64,000 bases of DNA from Synechococcus sp. HK01-R (lineage in GTDB: Bacteria; Cyanobacteriota; Cyanobacteriia; PCC-6307; Cyanobiaceae), in the NCBI RefSeq assembly GCF_014217855.1, contig NZ_CP059059.1, forward strand, positions 992,001 through 1,056,000. Direction: 5' to 3'. Under the pieces are notes generated by a model. It had not been told where the DNA came from and ran no database searches. It saw only the letters and a list, made by a program, of their open reading frames with translations. This document shows, in pieces, positions 44,047-51,593 of the stretch; the first letter of the stretch is position 1; each line of letters begins with the position of its first letter. The position numbers were made by a program, and so were the translations under genes.

Positions 44047-45524
44047 GTGGCGAAATCGCGGGCCCAGTCCAGCACCGCTGCGACCCGCTCCTCGTCGGGG
44101 CCTTCGCAGTAAAGCCGCAGCAATGGTTCGGTTCCCGAGAAGCGAAGCATCAACCAGTGGCTTGGTCCGAGCCGAAGCTTCACGCCATCGGTGCGCACCA
44201 CCTCCTGCACGGCAACACCGGCGACCTCCTGGGGCGGTTGATCGGCCAGCAGAGTCTCCAGGCGCCGGCGCGATTCCATGTCGGCCAGCCTCAGGTCGAG
44301 ACGGTCGTAATGGCTGGCTCCACCACAGCGGCTCTGCAAGCTGCGGATCCGTTCGCCCAGGGGCTGGCCACCTTCGACCAGGGCCTCGAGCACCAGCAGG
44401 GCTGCGAACAGTGCATCCCTTTCCGGCAGATGCATCCCAAAGCCAACCCCACCGGATTCCTCGCCACCGATCAGCACCTCGCCAGCCAGCATCTCGGCAG
44501 CGATGTATTTGAAACCCACCGGCAGCTCCAGCACCGTTCGACCAAGGTCTTCAGCGACCAGGCGCATCAGATCCGAACCACTCACCGTTTTCACCACGGA
44601 GCCCGGTAGCTGTCTGGCCCTGGCGAGATGATCGATCAGGAGGGGCATCAGCTGTTGGGTGCTGCAGAAGCGACCCTGTTCATCCACCGCTGCAATCCGA
44701 TCGCCATCGCCATCGAACACCAGGCCAACGGCTGGCTTCCCGGCTGCTGTGGCTGCTTTCACCGCAGCGATCAGCTCCCCCAGATAGGGGGCGAGGGGTT
44801 CGGGGGGGGCTCCCCCGAACAGGGGATCGCGCTGGCTGCGAATTTCGCGGACAAGGCTGTTTTCGTTAGAGCTGTTTTCGTAAGAGCTGTTCTCGCCGAG
44901 CAATTCCCCCACGCAGCCTGCCGCCGAGCCGTGCATCGGATCCACAATCACCTGGAGACCCATCCCCTCCAGGCCGCGGCGCAGGGAGGAGAGATCAAGC
45001 TTGCGGCGAAGGCCTTCGATGTGTTCACCACGGCCGTCAAAGCGTGCGGTGACCCCCTGCACCGGTGGCGTGATGCCACCAGCCGCCAGGCGCTGCTCCA
45101 CCGCGGCAGTGAAGTCTCCCTCCACTGATCCTCCGAAGGTGCCCTTGATCTTGAGCCCCAGCCATTCCGGTGGGTTGTGGCTGGCGGTGATCACCAGGGC
45201 GCCGAGGGCGCTGCGCTCCACCACCGCCCAGCTGCAGGCGGGCGTTGGTACAGCTGAGTCTGTGAGCAAGGGCTCCAGATCACAACCGCGTACGGCGGCG
45301 GCAATGGCCTCCGCCAGCTCAGGGGCAAGAAAACGGCGGTCGTAGCCGATCACAACCGTTCGAGAGTTCAGGCCGGCAGGAGCGCGGTGGGCCAGTTCCT
45401 GGGCGGCAGCCGCCGCCACGGGGAGGAGCCGCTCCACGGTGATGTCCACCCCGAGAATCCCTCGCCAGCCATCGGTCCCGAACTTGATCGGCGCTGCAGC
45501 CAGGGGCAGAGGGGCAGAGGCCAT
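44037..45524 (-). CDS. Phosphoglucomutase/phosphomannomutase family protein
   Basis: A 495-residue alpha-D-phosphohexomutase. It has FGTDGWRGILG at the start (residues 15-25), the phosphoserine loop TASHNPPEW (Ser115), the metal loop FDGDGDR (about 270-276), the sugar-binding GGEESGGVGFG and the phosphate-binding RFSGTEPLLRLY. All four functional loops are present. Residues 210-223 are an inserted GENSSYENSSNENS tract encoded by 15-bp tandem units; other members lack such a tract, as far as I recall. Glucose or mannose phosphate specificity is not resolved. It would feed the sugar-nucleotide pathways. Confidence 0.92.
   Translation of the reverse strand: MASAPLPLAAAPIKFGTDGWRGILGVDITVERLLPVAAAAAQELAHRAPAGLNSRTVVIGYDRRFLAPELAEAIAAAVRGCDLEPLLTDSAVPTPACSWAVVERSALGALVITASHNPPEWLGLKIKGTFGGSVEGDFTAAVEQRLAAGGITPPVQGVTARFDGRGEHIEGLRRKLDLSSLRRGLEGMGLQVIVDPMHGSAAGCVGELLGENSSYENSSNENSLVREIRSQRDPLFGGAPPEPLAPYLGELIAAVKAATAAGKPAVGLVFDGDGDRIAAVDEQGRFCSTQQLMPLLIDHLARARQLPGSVVKTVSGSDLMRLVAEDLGRTVLELPVGFKYIAAEMLAGEVLIGGEESGGVGFGMHLPERDALFAALLVLEALVEGGQPLGERIRSLQSRCGGASHYDRLDLRLADMESRRRLETLLADQPPQEVAGVAVQEVVRTDGVKLRLGPSHWLMLRFSGTEPLLRLYCEGPDEERVAAVLDWARDFATAV
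44856..44900. repeat. 15-bp tandem repeat inside the phosphohexomutase gene
   Basis: Three 15-base units (44856-44870, 44871-44885, 44886-44900), the first two differing at one position, share GCTGTTtTCG. They preserve the frame and encode the repeated ENSSx tract of the protein, between two enzyme domains. Confidence 0.8.
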
Positions 45525-45586
45525 GGGCGCAGATGGAGGAACGCACTGAAACAGGATTTAGCAGCCGGCCGCCGTAACGTCGTTGG

Positions 45587-47101
45587 ATGGGTGACACCCC
45601 TGCTGCTGACAAGGCTGTCCCGTCCGGACAGGTGCTGACAGACCGCCTGTTGCGGAGCTGGTTGCGCTGTCGCCGTCGGGCCTGGCTGGATCGCCATGGG
45701 GATCCGAGCACTCGCTTGTATTCAGCCCATCGCACCCTTCAGCTGGATGATCAGCAGCGCAGTTTCGTGGCGTTGCTGCCTGAGAAACCCGCTCGGGGAC
45801 TCGCTGCCTTGGAGCAGGGGGCGGCGGCGGCCGTGGGGGTGCGTCTCAGGGGGGCCGGCCCGGCCGGGTGGTGGCTTGAGGCCCATCCACCCCTCCTGCA
45901 GCGGGTGTCCGGCCAGAGCCGCTGGGGTTCCTTCGCCTATTGGCCAGTGCTCGCCCGTCAGGGGCGTCGGTTGACCCGAGAACATCGCCTGCCGCTGGCC
46001 CTGGCTGGCCGGCTGCTCGAGCCGCTGCAAGGGGCGGCAGTGCCCGAGGCGCTGGCGGTGGCCGGTGCCGGACGCCGATTGGAGAAGGAACGTCTGCCTC
46101 TCAACAGCAGCCTGCAGCGCCAGCTGGATGAAGCCCTGCGCAAGCTGGCTCAGGATTTGCTTCGGCCCAATCCACCGGCCCTTGCGGCGGATCGTCGCAA
46201 GTGCACGCTCTGTAGCTGGCGCGGGGTCTGTAATGCCGAGGCGGCTGCGGAGGGGCACCTCAGCGAAGTGAGTGGCATTGGTGCCAAGAGGCGAGAGATG
46301 CTGCAAGAGCTCGGATTTGCCCGATTGGCCGATCTTGCGGCTGCCGACCCGCAGCAGTTGGCCCTGCAGTTGGAGCGCTTCGGTGAGCAGCACGGTGCCA
46401 TCGCGGCTCCGCTCGTGGCTCAGGCCAGGGCCCAGAGAGATGGAAGGGTCGAACACCTGGGGTCAGGCCCGGCTTTGCCGGAGCTGGGCTCTGCTCCTGG
46501 GGTTTTGCTCTACGACATTGAGTCGGATCCCGATGCCCGCGATGACTTCCTGCATGGGTTTGTGCGTCTGCCGCGCTCAGATTCCGGTGGGTGGGATCTG
46601 GCTGCAGCCACCTACCACCCAGTGCTGGTGCTCCAGGAGCACGGGGAAACACGCTGTTGGGAGCGTTTGCAGGCTTTTCTGAGTCGCTATCCCGACTGGC
46701 CGCTTCTGCATTACGGCGAAACGGAATCCCTTGCCCTCGTGCGGATGGCCCAGCGGCAAGGGCTCGCAGAGGGGGAGCTGGCGACCATTCGCGCGCGAAT
46801 GGTCGATGTGCATGACCGTCTTCGCCGGCACTGGCGCCTGCCACTCAACAGCTATGGACTCAAAACCGTGGCCGCCTGGCGCGGCTTCCGCTGGAGGCAG
46901 CAGGGTGTCGATGGAGCCCGTGCCCTGCTCTGGTGGCGGCAGTGGCGTGGTTCCGGCCGGCACGATCGCGGCCATGTGCAGGCCTTGCACTGGATCTTTA
47001 TCTACAACCACGACGACAGCCTGGCCACCTGGGCAGTGGCGCAATGGCTGCTCGGTCAGGACAGTTCAGGATCCCGGAAGCCGGCGGGCACGTCCAGCTG
47101 A
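45587..47101 (+). CDS. TM0106-type RecB-like nuclease with Cys cluster
   Basis: A 504-residue putative nuclease. The N-terminal part has a RecB/Cas4-like organisation: Cys28 in LRSWLRCRRRAWLD and a C-x2-C-x5-C cluster CTLCSWRGVC (Cys206, 209, 215), a spacing suggestive of an Fe-S site. A helix-hairpin-helix segment VSGIGAKRREMLQELGF follows. From about residue 305 an RNase-H-like domain has LLYDIESDPDARDDFLHG, LLHYGETESLAL and DVHDRLRR, with a C-terminal NHDDSLATWAVAQWLL. The role is probably DNA repair or recombination; it has not been assigned in detail. Overlaps the convergent ygfZ by 46 bp. Confidence 0.85.
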   Translation: MGDTPAADKAVPSGQVLTDRLLRSWLRCRRRAWLDRHGDPSTRLYSAHRTLQLDDQQRSFVALLPEKPARGLAALEQGAAAAVGVRLRGAGPAGWWLEAHPPLLQRVSGQSRWGSFAYWPVLARQGRRLTREHRLPLALAGRLLEPLQGAAVPEALAVAGAGRRLEKERLPLNSSLQRQLDEALRKLAQDLLRPNPPALAADRRKCTLCSWRGVCNAEAAAEGHLSEVSGIGAKRREMLQELGFARLADLAAADPQQLALQLERFGEQHGAIAAPLVAQARAQRDGRVEHLGSGPALPELGSAPGVLLYDIESDPDARDDFLHGFVRLPRSDSGGWDLAAATYHPVLVLQEHGETRCWERLQAFLSRYPDWPLLHYGETESLALVRMAQRQGLAEGELATIRARMVDVHDRLRRHWRLPLNSYGLKTVAAWRGFRWRQQGVDGARALLWWRQWRGSGRHDRGHVQALHWIFIYNHDDSLATWAVAQWLLGQDSSGSRKPAGTSS

Positions 47102-47955
47102 ATCTCGACGGGATGCTCCGTGGCGAGACCTGCCAGTTGAAGATGGCTGGCCTCCAGTGCGGCTCGGCGCACCAGGGCCAGACCCTGGTAACGGCCTTCA
47201 CTGGCCAGCACTGACGTGATCACCCCGGCTCGTTCATCGCCCTGCAGCAGTTGTTGGCCGGCGGCAATCGTCAGGGGTGCAGCCGTGGTGGTGGCTTCGG
47301 CGGGCAGCTGCCAGCAGCGCAACTGCTGCTTGACCCCCTGACGGCCGGCCACTTTGGCGATGGTTTCCTGACCCAGGTAGCAGCCTTTGCTCAGGCTCAG
47401 CCACTCCCCCAGGCCGAGTTCAAGGGGATTGGTCTCTCCGTTGAGTTCTCCGGTGCCGAGGGGCAGTCCCAGCCCTAGGCGCCAGCGTTCGAGTTCTTCA
47501 GCACTCGCAGTCGTTGGGGCGGTGGCAGCAGCGATGGCGGTCGATTGGCTTGATGCGGTCTTAGACCTTGAGGCGTCGCCCGACCACTGCACGTCCTCGT
47601 GCCAGCTGGTGTTGCTCAGCTCGGAGCGCAGGCGCTGTTGTCGATGCTGTTGTTTGATCGGCAGCAGGCGTACCCGGTCGGCGGGGAAGATCACCCGATC
47701 GAAGCCCGAGGCCAGGGCCTCGGCATCACCGGCCAGCACAAGAACGTCAGCGCCGCTGCTGTCCAGTTGGATCTCGAGCAGGGCCTGCAGGCGGCCGGTG
47801 GCACTGAGCCAGCAGCTGCGGATCAGTTGACTCTCGTTGGCCGCGTTCACATCCGCACTGGTCTGGCCGTGAAGGAAGGCCCGGGTGCCGCTGCCCTCGA
47901 GCCGCAGTAGCGGAAACCAGGCGTCCCAGAGCTTGTCGGATCCTGTGCCGTTCAT
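47056..47955 (-). CDS. ygfZ: Folate-binding protein YgfZ (GcvT-like, Fe-S cluster maintenance)
   Basis: A 299-residue tetrahydrofolate-dependent protein assisting Fe-S enzyme repair. It has [21 protein letters not shown], a GcvT-like domain and the YgfZ signature [12 protein letters not shown] (about residues 188-199). The middle carries a low-complexity Ala/Thr/Ser insertion ([17 protein letters not shown], about 130-146). Its start overlaps the pyrE stop by 4 bp. Overlap with the convergent nuclease is long. YgfZ next to pyrE is seen in several cyanobacteria. Confidence 0.88.
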   Translation of the reverse strand: MNGTGSDKLWDAWFPLLRLEGSGTRAFLHGQTSADVNAANESQLIRSCWLSATGRLQALLEIQLDSSGADVLVLAGDAEALASGFDRVIFPADRVRLLPIKQQHRQQRLRSELSNTSWHEDVQWSGDASRSKTASSQSTAIAAATAPTTASAEELERWRLGLGLPLGTGELNGETNPLELGLGEWLSLSKGCYLGQETIAKVAGRQGVKQQLRCWQLPAEATTTAAPLTIAAGQQLLQGDERAGVITSVLASEGRYQGLALVRRAALEASHLQLAGLATEHPVEIQLDVPAGFRDPELS

Positions 47956-48536
47956 GCCGCCAGCTCCTTCGCCCTGGCAGCCACTTGTTCGAGACGGAAC
48001 AGGCTCATCAGCTCCAGATCGGCAGCGGCCATGGCTGCTGCACCCCCCTCCTCCCGGTCGACGATCGTCACCACCCGATTCACCACAAAGCCGGCATCAC
48101 GCAGCTGGTTCACGGCTTTGATCGATGAGCCGCCCGTGGTGACCACGTCCTCGAGCACGGTCACGCGGCTGCCAGCCGGTGGGAGCGGTCCTTCCAACCA
48201 GGCGCCGGTGCCGTGGCCCTTGGCCTCCTTGCGCACGATCAAGGCATCCAGCGGTCTGCCGCTCTGGGCAGCGGCCATCGCGACGGCGCTCACCAGTGGA
48301 TCGGCGCCGAGGGTGAGGCCTCCTACCGCCAGCGCATCCGCCTCCACCAGGTGAAGCATGGCGGGCCCAAGCATGGCCAGTCCGCTGCCGCTGAGCGCCA
48401 CCGGTTTGCAGTTCACGTAGTGATCACTGCTGCGTCCGGAGGCCAGGGTGAAGCGGCCATGGCGGTAGGCCTCCCGGGCCAGACGGGTGAGCAGTGGATC
48501 GCGCGCGTCGTTCTGGGCGGGGGATGGAGTGCTCAT
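47952..48536 (-). CDS. pyrE: Orotate phosphoribosyltransferase
   Basis: Makes orotidine monophosphate from orotate and PRPP in pyrimidine synthesis. The 194-residue enzyme has [17 protein letters not shown], a conserved [14 protein letters not shown] loop and the PRPP-binding [18 protein letters not shown]. The frame shows no fusion with OMP decarboxylase. It lies upstream of ygfZ, with overlapping stop and start, so they should be co-transcribed. Confidence 0.95.
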   Translation of the reverse strand: MSTPSPAQNDARDPLLTRLAREAYRHGRFTLASGRSSDHYVNCKPVALSGSGLAMLGPAMLHLVEADALAVGGLTLGADPLVSAVAMAAAQSGRPLDALIVRKEAKGHGTGAWLEGPLPPAGSRVTVLEDVVTTGGSSIKAVNQLRDAGFVVNRVVTIVDREEGGAAAMAAADLELMSLFRLEQVAARAKELAA

Positions 48537-48593
48537 CAGGGCTGGTGCATCGCGAATCCTGTGTCTAGTTTGCGCTCAACCCTGGAAACCTCT

Positions 48594-49109
48594 GTGGCAA
48601 GGCTTCCCCTCTCTCTGGTCCTGCTCGCTCTCGGCGGTTTGGCAGCACCGACGGCCTGGGCCAATCCGGTGGTTTGTACCACCAGCCTCGAGGCACCGGC
48701 GCCACTGAGCCCTTCCACGGACACTGCTCCGGCACCGGTGGAGGTCACCCACTGCGGACCGGTGGAGCGCACGGATCAGCTGGTGGTGAACCGCTTCTAC
48801 ACCTGGACAGCGCCCTACGCCCGGGGTGTTGACCTGCTCCATCAGGTCACGGATCTGCTGGGCATCGCCGTGGCCGGCCCGGAGGGCAACAGGGTGATGG
48901 GGCTTGGTTTCCCCGATCAGACCATCGTCTGGGATGGATCGGCGCTCCAGAACACCTACCAGGTGCTCCTGGAGGAGCAGAGCTCGCCAATTCCTTGGCG
49001 GACGGTGGATCTGAGCAGCGGTTTCAGTGGCAGCCTCGCTGGCGATCAGCCGGTGCAGAGGCTCGCTCCTGAGCCATCGTCGGTTCCGCCGGTTCGCGGC
49101 CTGTGGTAA
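48594..49109 (+). CDS. Secreted hypothetical protein
   Basis: A 171-residue protein of unknown function. The GTG at 48594 (GGAA six bases upstream) starts a signal peptide: VARLPLSLVLLALGGLAAPT, cleaved near AWA. The mature part has CTTSLEAPAP, HCGPVERTDQLVVNRFYTW and GLGFPDQTIVWDGSALQNTY, with two or three Cys that could be bridged. It resembles a conserved family of picocyanobacteria that I recall only as an uncharacterised exported protein; no catalytic motif was seen. An in-frame GTG at 48561 is an alternative start. It is divergent from pyrE. Confidence 0.72.
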   Translation: MARLPLSLVLLALGGLAAPTAWANPVVCTTSLEAPAPLSPSTDTAPAPVEVTHCGPVERTDQLVVNRFYTWTAPYARGVDLLHQVTDLLGIAVAGPEGNRVMGLGFPDQTIVWDGSALQNTYQVLLEEQSSPIPWRTVDLSSGFSGSLAGDQPVQRLAPEPSSVPPVRGLW

Positions 49110-49169
49110 CACTTTGCAGGCACTGATTTTGGCGGCACTGTTTTGCAGCATTGTTCGTCAGGCCGGTGA

Positions 49170-49242
49170 GGGGGTCTAGCAATCTGGTGAATGCAGCGAA
49201 CTCATAATTCGCCTAAGGCGAGTTCGATCCTCGCGACCCCCA
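49170..49242 (+). tRNA. tRNA-Met (anticodon CAT), probably elongator
   Basis: A 73-nt cloverleaf: acceptor GGGGGTC pairs with GACCCCC, D arm GCA/TGC, anticodon stem GCGAA/TTCGC with loop CTCATAA (anticodon CAT at 49203-49205), T arm GCGAG/CTCGC with TTCGATC loop, and discriminator A. No CCA is encoded. The G-C first pair argues against an initiator tRNA; a lysidine-modified Ile tRNA with CAT is possible but less likely. Confidence 0.85.
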
Positions 49243-49255
49243 TTTCATCCATCCA

Positions 49256-50563
49256 ATGCGACTGCTGCTGCTGATCGTTCTGCTGCTGTTGCCAGCTTTC
49301 TTTGCAGCGGTTGAGGTCTCCCTGCTGCGGCTTCGCCCCAGTCGTGTGCAGGTGCTCACCGAAGAGGGTGTCCCTGGTGCACCGGCGGTCCAGCGTTTGC
49401 AGCGGCGTTTGCGGCGGGCCCTGCTGATGTCGCAGCTGGGCGTGACTCTTTCCCTGGTGGCCTTGGGCTGGGTGGCGCGGGGCCTTGGCCATCAGTGGTG
49501 GCCCCACGACGCCCAGGCTGGTCGCTGGTGGGACCTGCTCTGGTTCGTGCTGCTGGTGGCCCTCGCCACCCTGTTGGCCGGTCTGCTGCCCCGTGCTTGG
49601 GTGCTGAATCGTCCGGAGCGGGCAGCGCTGCGTCTGGCGCCCTTGCTGGAGGTGGTGATGCGGGTGCTGAGACCCCTGCTCACGCTGCTCGAGGGGTGCG
49701 GCACGGTGTTGCTCCGGCTTGTGGGGCTGACCCCCCGCTGGGATGCTCTCGTGCCTGGTCTGACGGCCGGTGAGCTGGAGACCCTGATTGAGACCGGTGG
49801 GGTGACAGGCCTGCGGCCCGATGAGCGCAACATTCTTGAGGGCGTGTTCGCTCTGCGCGACACCCAGGTGCGTGAGGTGATGGTGCCCCGCTCCGGCATG
49901 GTCACCCTGCCGGTGGAGGTCCGTTTTGCCGAACTGATGGAGGCCGTGCATCGCACCCGCCACGCCCGCTTTCCCGTGATCGGCCAGTCGCTCGATGATG
50001 TGCGCGGTGTGCTCGACCTGCGGCGTCTCGCCGAGCCGATCGCCCGCGGGGCTCTTCAGGAGGACTCTCCGTTGGAGCCTTATCTGCTGCCAGCCCAGCG
50101 GGTGCTTGAGACCAGCACCCTGGCGGAACTGTTGGCCCTGATCCGCAGCGGTCACCCCCTCCTGCTGGTGGTGGATGAGCACGGAGGGACGGAGGGACTC
50201 GTGACCGCAGCTGACCTCACCGGTGAGATCGTCGGTGAGGAAGTGGAGCCGGAACCGGCCGTTCCCGACCTGCAGGCCCTCCCCGATCAGCCTGGCGTCT
50301 GGTTGGTGGCCGGTGACCTGGAGATCTTCGAGCTGAACCGGCAACTTGGCCTTGAGCTGCCGGAAGCCACGGATCACCACACCCTGGCGGGGTTTCTGTT
50401 GGAGCGTCTTCAGCACATCCCGGCCCCCGGGGAAGCCTTGCGACATCAGGGCTTGCACTTCGAGATCTTCGAGATGGAAGGGCCGCGGATCGTGCGAGTG
50501 CGACTCCTACTTCCTGACGATCGTGGTGCGTCAGTAGCGGATCAGGAGCAGGATCACCGATAA
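49256..50563 (+). CDS. CNNM/CBS-domain transporter-like protein (HlyC/CorC family)
   Basis: A 435-residue membrane protein. The N-terminal DUF21/CNNM domain has three or four helices (about residues 1-150), then two CBS repeats (about 190-310) with REVMVPRSGMVTLP, RFPVIGQSLDDVRGVLDLRRL and LLVVDEHGGTEGLVTAADLTGEIVGE-type sequence, and a C-terminal CorC/HlyC domain with WLVAGDLEIFELNRQLGL. Such proteins are linked to Mg or Co efflux or to sensing; the older 'hemolysin' name is not a function. The ATG lies 13 bp after the tRNA gene. Confidence 0.9.
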   Translation: MRLLLLIVLLLLPAFFAAVEVSLLRLRPSRVQVLTEEGVPGAPAVQRLQRRLRRALLMSQLGVTLSLVALGWVARGLGHQWWPHDAQAGRWWDLLWFVLLVALATLLAGLLPRAWVLNRPERAALRLAPLLEVVMRVLRPLLTLLEGCGTVLLRLVGLTPRWDALVPGLTAGELETLIETGGVTGLRPDERNILEGVFALRDTQVREVMVPRSGMVTLPVEVRFAELMEAVHRTRHARFPVIGQSLDDVRGVLDLRRLAEPIARGALQEDSPLEPYLLPAQRVLETSTLAELLALIRSGHPLLLVVDEHGGTEGLVTAADLTGEIVGEEVEPEPAVPDLQALPDQPGVWLVAGDLEIFELNRQLGLELPEATDHHTLAGFLLERLQHIPAPGEALRHQGLHFEIFEMEGPRIVRVRLLLPDDRGASVADQEQDHR

Positions 50564-50573
50564 TCTGCCCCGA
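50559..50573 (+). promoter_or_regulatory. Possible -10 region ahead of the Gfo/Idh gene
   Basis: GATAATCTGCCCCGA lies at the end of the CNNM gene and before the oxidoreductase start. It matches the sequence at 15739 ahead of ugd, with TAATCT as a possible -10. The CNNM stop (TAA) lies inside it. Confidence 0.3.
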
Positions 50574-50588
50574 CCCGTGCCTCTGCCG

Positions 50589-51593
50589 ATGACCGACCCC
50601 ATGGTTCCGGTGAAGGTCGGCGTGATCGGCATCGGCAACATGGGCTGGCATCACGCCCGCGTGCTCAGCCTGCTCAAGGATGCGGAGCTTGTGGGCGTCG
50701 CAGATCCCGATGCTGAGCGCGGTCATCTCGCCACCGAGCAGTTCGGATGCCGCTGGTTTGCCAGTTACGAGGCCATGCTCAGCGAGGTGGAGGCGGTTTG
50801 CATTGCCGTGCCCACGCTGCTGCACCATGCGGTTGGACTGGCCTGTCTGGAGGCTGGTCTGCATGTGCTGATCGAGAAGCCGATCGCCGCCAGCCAGGAA
50901 GAGGCGGCGGCCCTGATCGCCGCCTCCAGCCGCAACGGTCGCCTGCTGCAGGTCGGTCACATTGAGCGTTTCAACCCTGCCTTCCGTGAACTGACCAAGG
51001 TGGTGGCCAGCGAGGAGGTGGTGGTGCTGGAAGCGCGCCGTCACAGCCCCCATGCCGACCGAGCCAATGATGTGTCCGTGGTCTTGGATTTGATGATCCA
51101 CGACCTCGATCTGGTGCTGGAGCTGGCCCAGGCACCGGTGGTGCGCCTTGCCGCTGCCGGAGGCCGCAGTGCCGAAGGTCCGATCGATTACGTCAACGCC
51201 ACGCTTGGGTTTGCCAATGGTGTGGTGGCCAGCCTGACGGCCAGCAAGATGAGCCACCGCAAGATCCGCAGCCTCAGCGCCCATTGCCGGGCGAGCCTGG
51301 TCGAGACCGATTTCCTCAATCACACCCTGCATATTCACCGCCGTGCCCACGAGTGGTACTCGGCCGATCACGGTGAATTGCTCTACCGCAATGATGGATT
51401 CATTGAGGAGGTCAGTACCACCTCGATTGAACCGCTTTACGCCGAGCTGGAGCACTTCCTCCAGTGCGTCCGCGGTCGTGAAACCCCTGCAGTGGATGGT
51501 CTTCAGGCCTCCCGGGCCCTCCGCTTGGCCGATTTGATCGAGCAGGCGGTGGAGCACCCCGGCATGGGAGTGCCCCTCAGCGATCCGATCTGA
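50589..51593 (+). CDS. Gfo/Idh/MocA-family oxidoreductase
   Basis: A 334-residue NAD(P)-dependent oxidoreductase of sugar-type substrates. It has VGVIGIGNMGWHHARVL (the nucleotide loop, residues 9-25), VGVADPDAERG, the conserved EKPIAAS, HIERFNPAFRE and ARRHSPHADRANDVSVVLDLMIHDLDLVL-like catalytic-region sequence. It is similar to virulence-factor-like MviM/UDP-sugar dehydrogenases, so a surface-sugar role is possible. A GTG at 50577 is an alternative start. The 3' end overlaps the convergent phosphorylase-kinase-like gene by 17 bp. Confidence 0.85.
   Translation: MTDPMVPVKVGVIGIGNMGWHHARVLSLLKDAELVGVADPDAERGHLATEQFGCRWFASYEAMLSEVEAVCIAVPTLLHHAVGLACLEAGLHVLIEKPIAASQEEAAALIAASSRNGRLLQVGHIERFNPAFRELTKVVASEEVVVLEARRHSPHADRANDVSVVLDLMIHDLDLVLELAQAPVVRLAAAGGRSAEGPIDYVNATLGFANGVVASLTASKMSHRKIRSLSAHCRASLVETDFLNHTLHIHRRAHEWYSADHGELLYRNDGFIEEVSTTSIEPLYAELEHFLQCVRGRETPAVDGLQASRALRLADLIEQAVEHPGMGVPLSDPI

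Noticed and set aside
49202-51557. Two long minus-strand frames (418 and 446 codons)
   Set aside because: They are antisense to the CNNM and Gfo/Idh genes and have His/Gln-rich translations typical of shadow frames.
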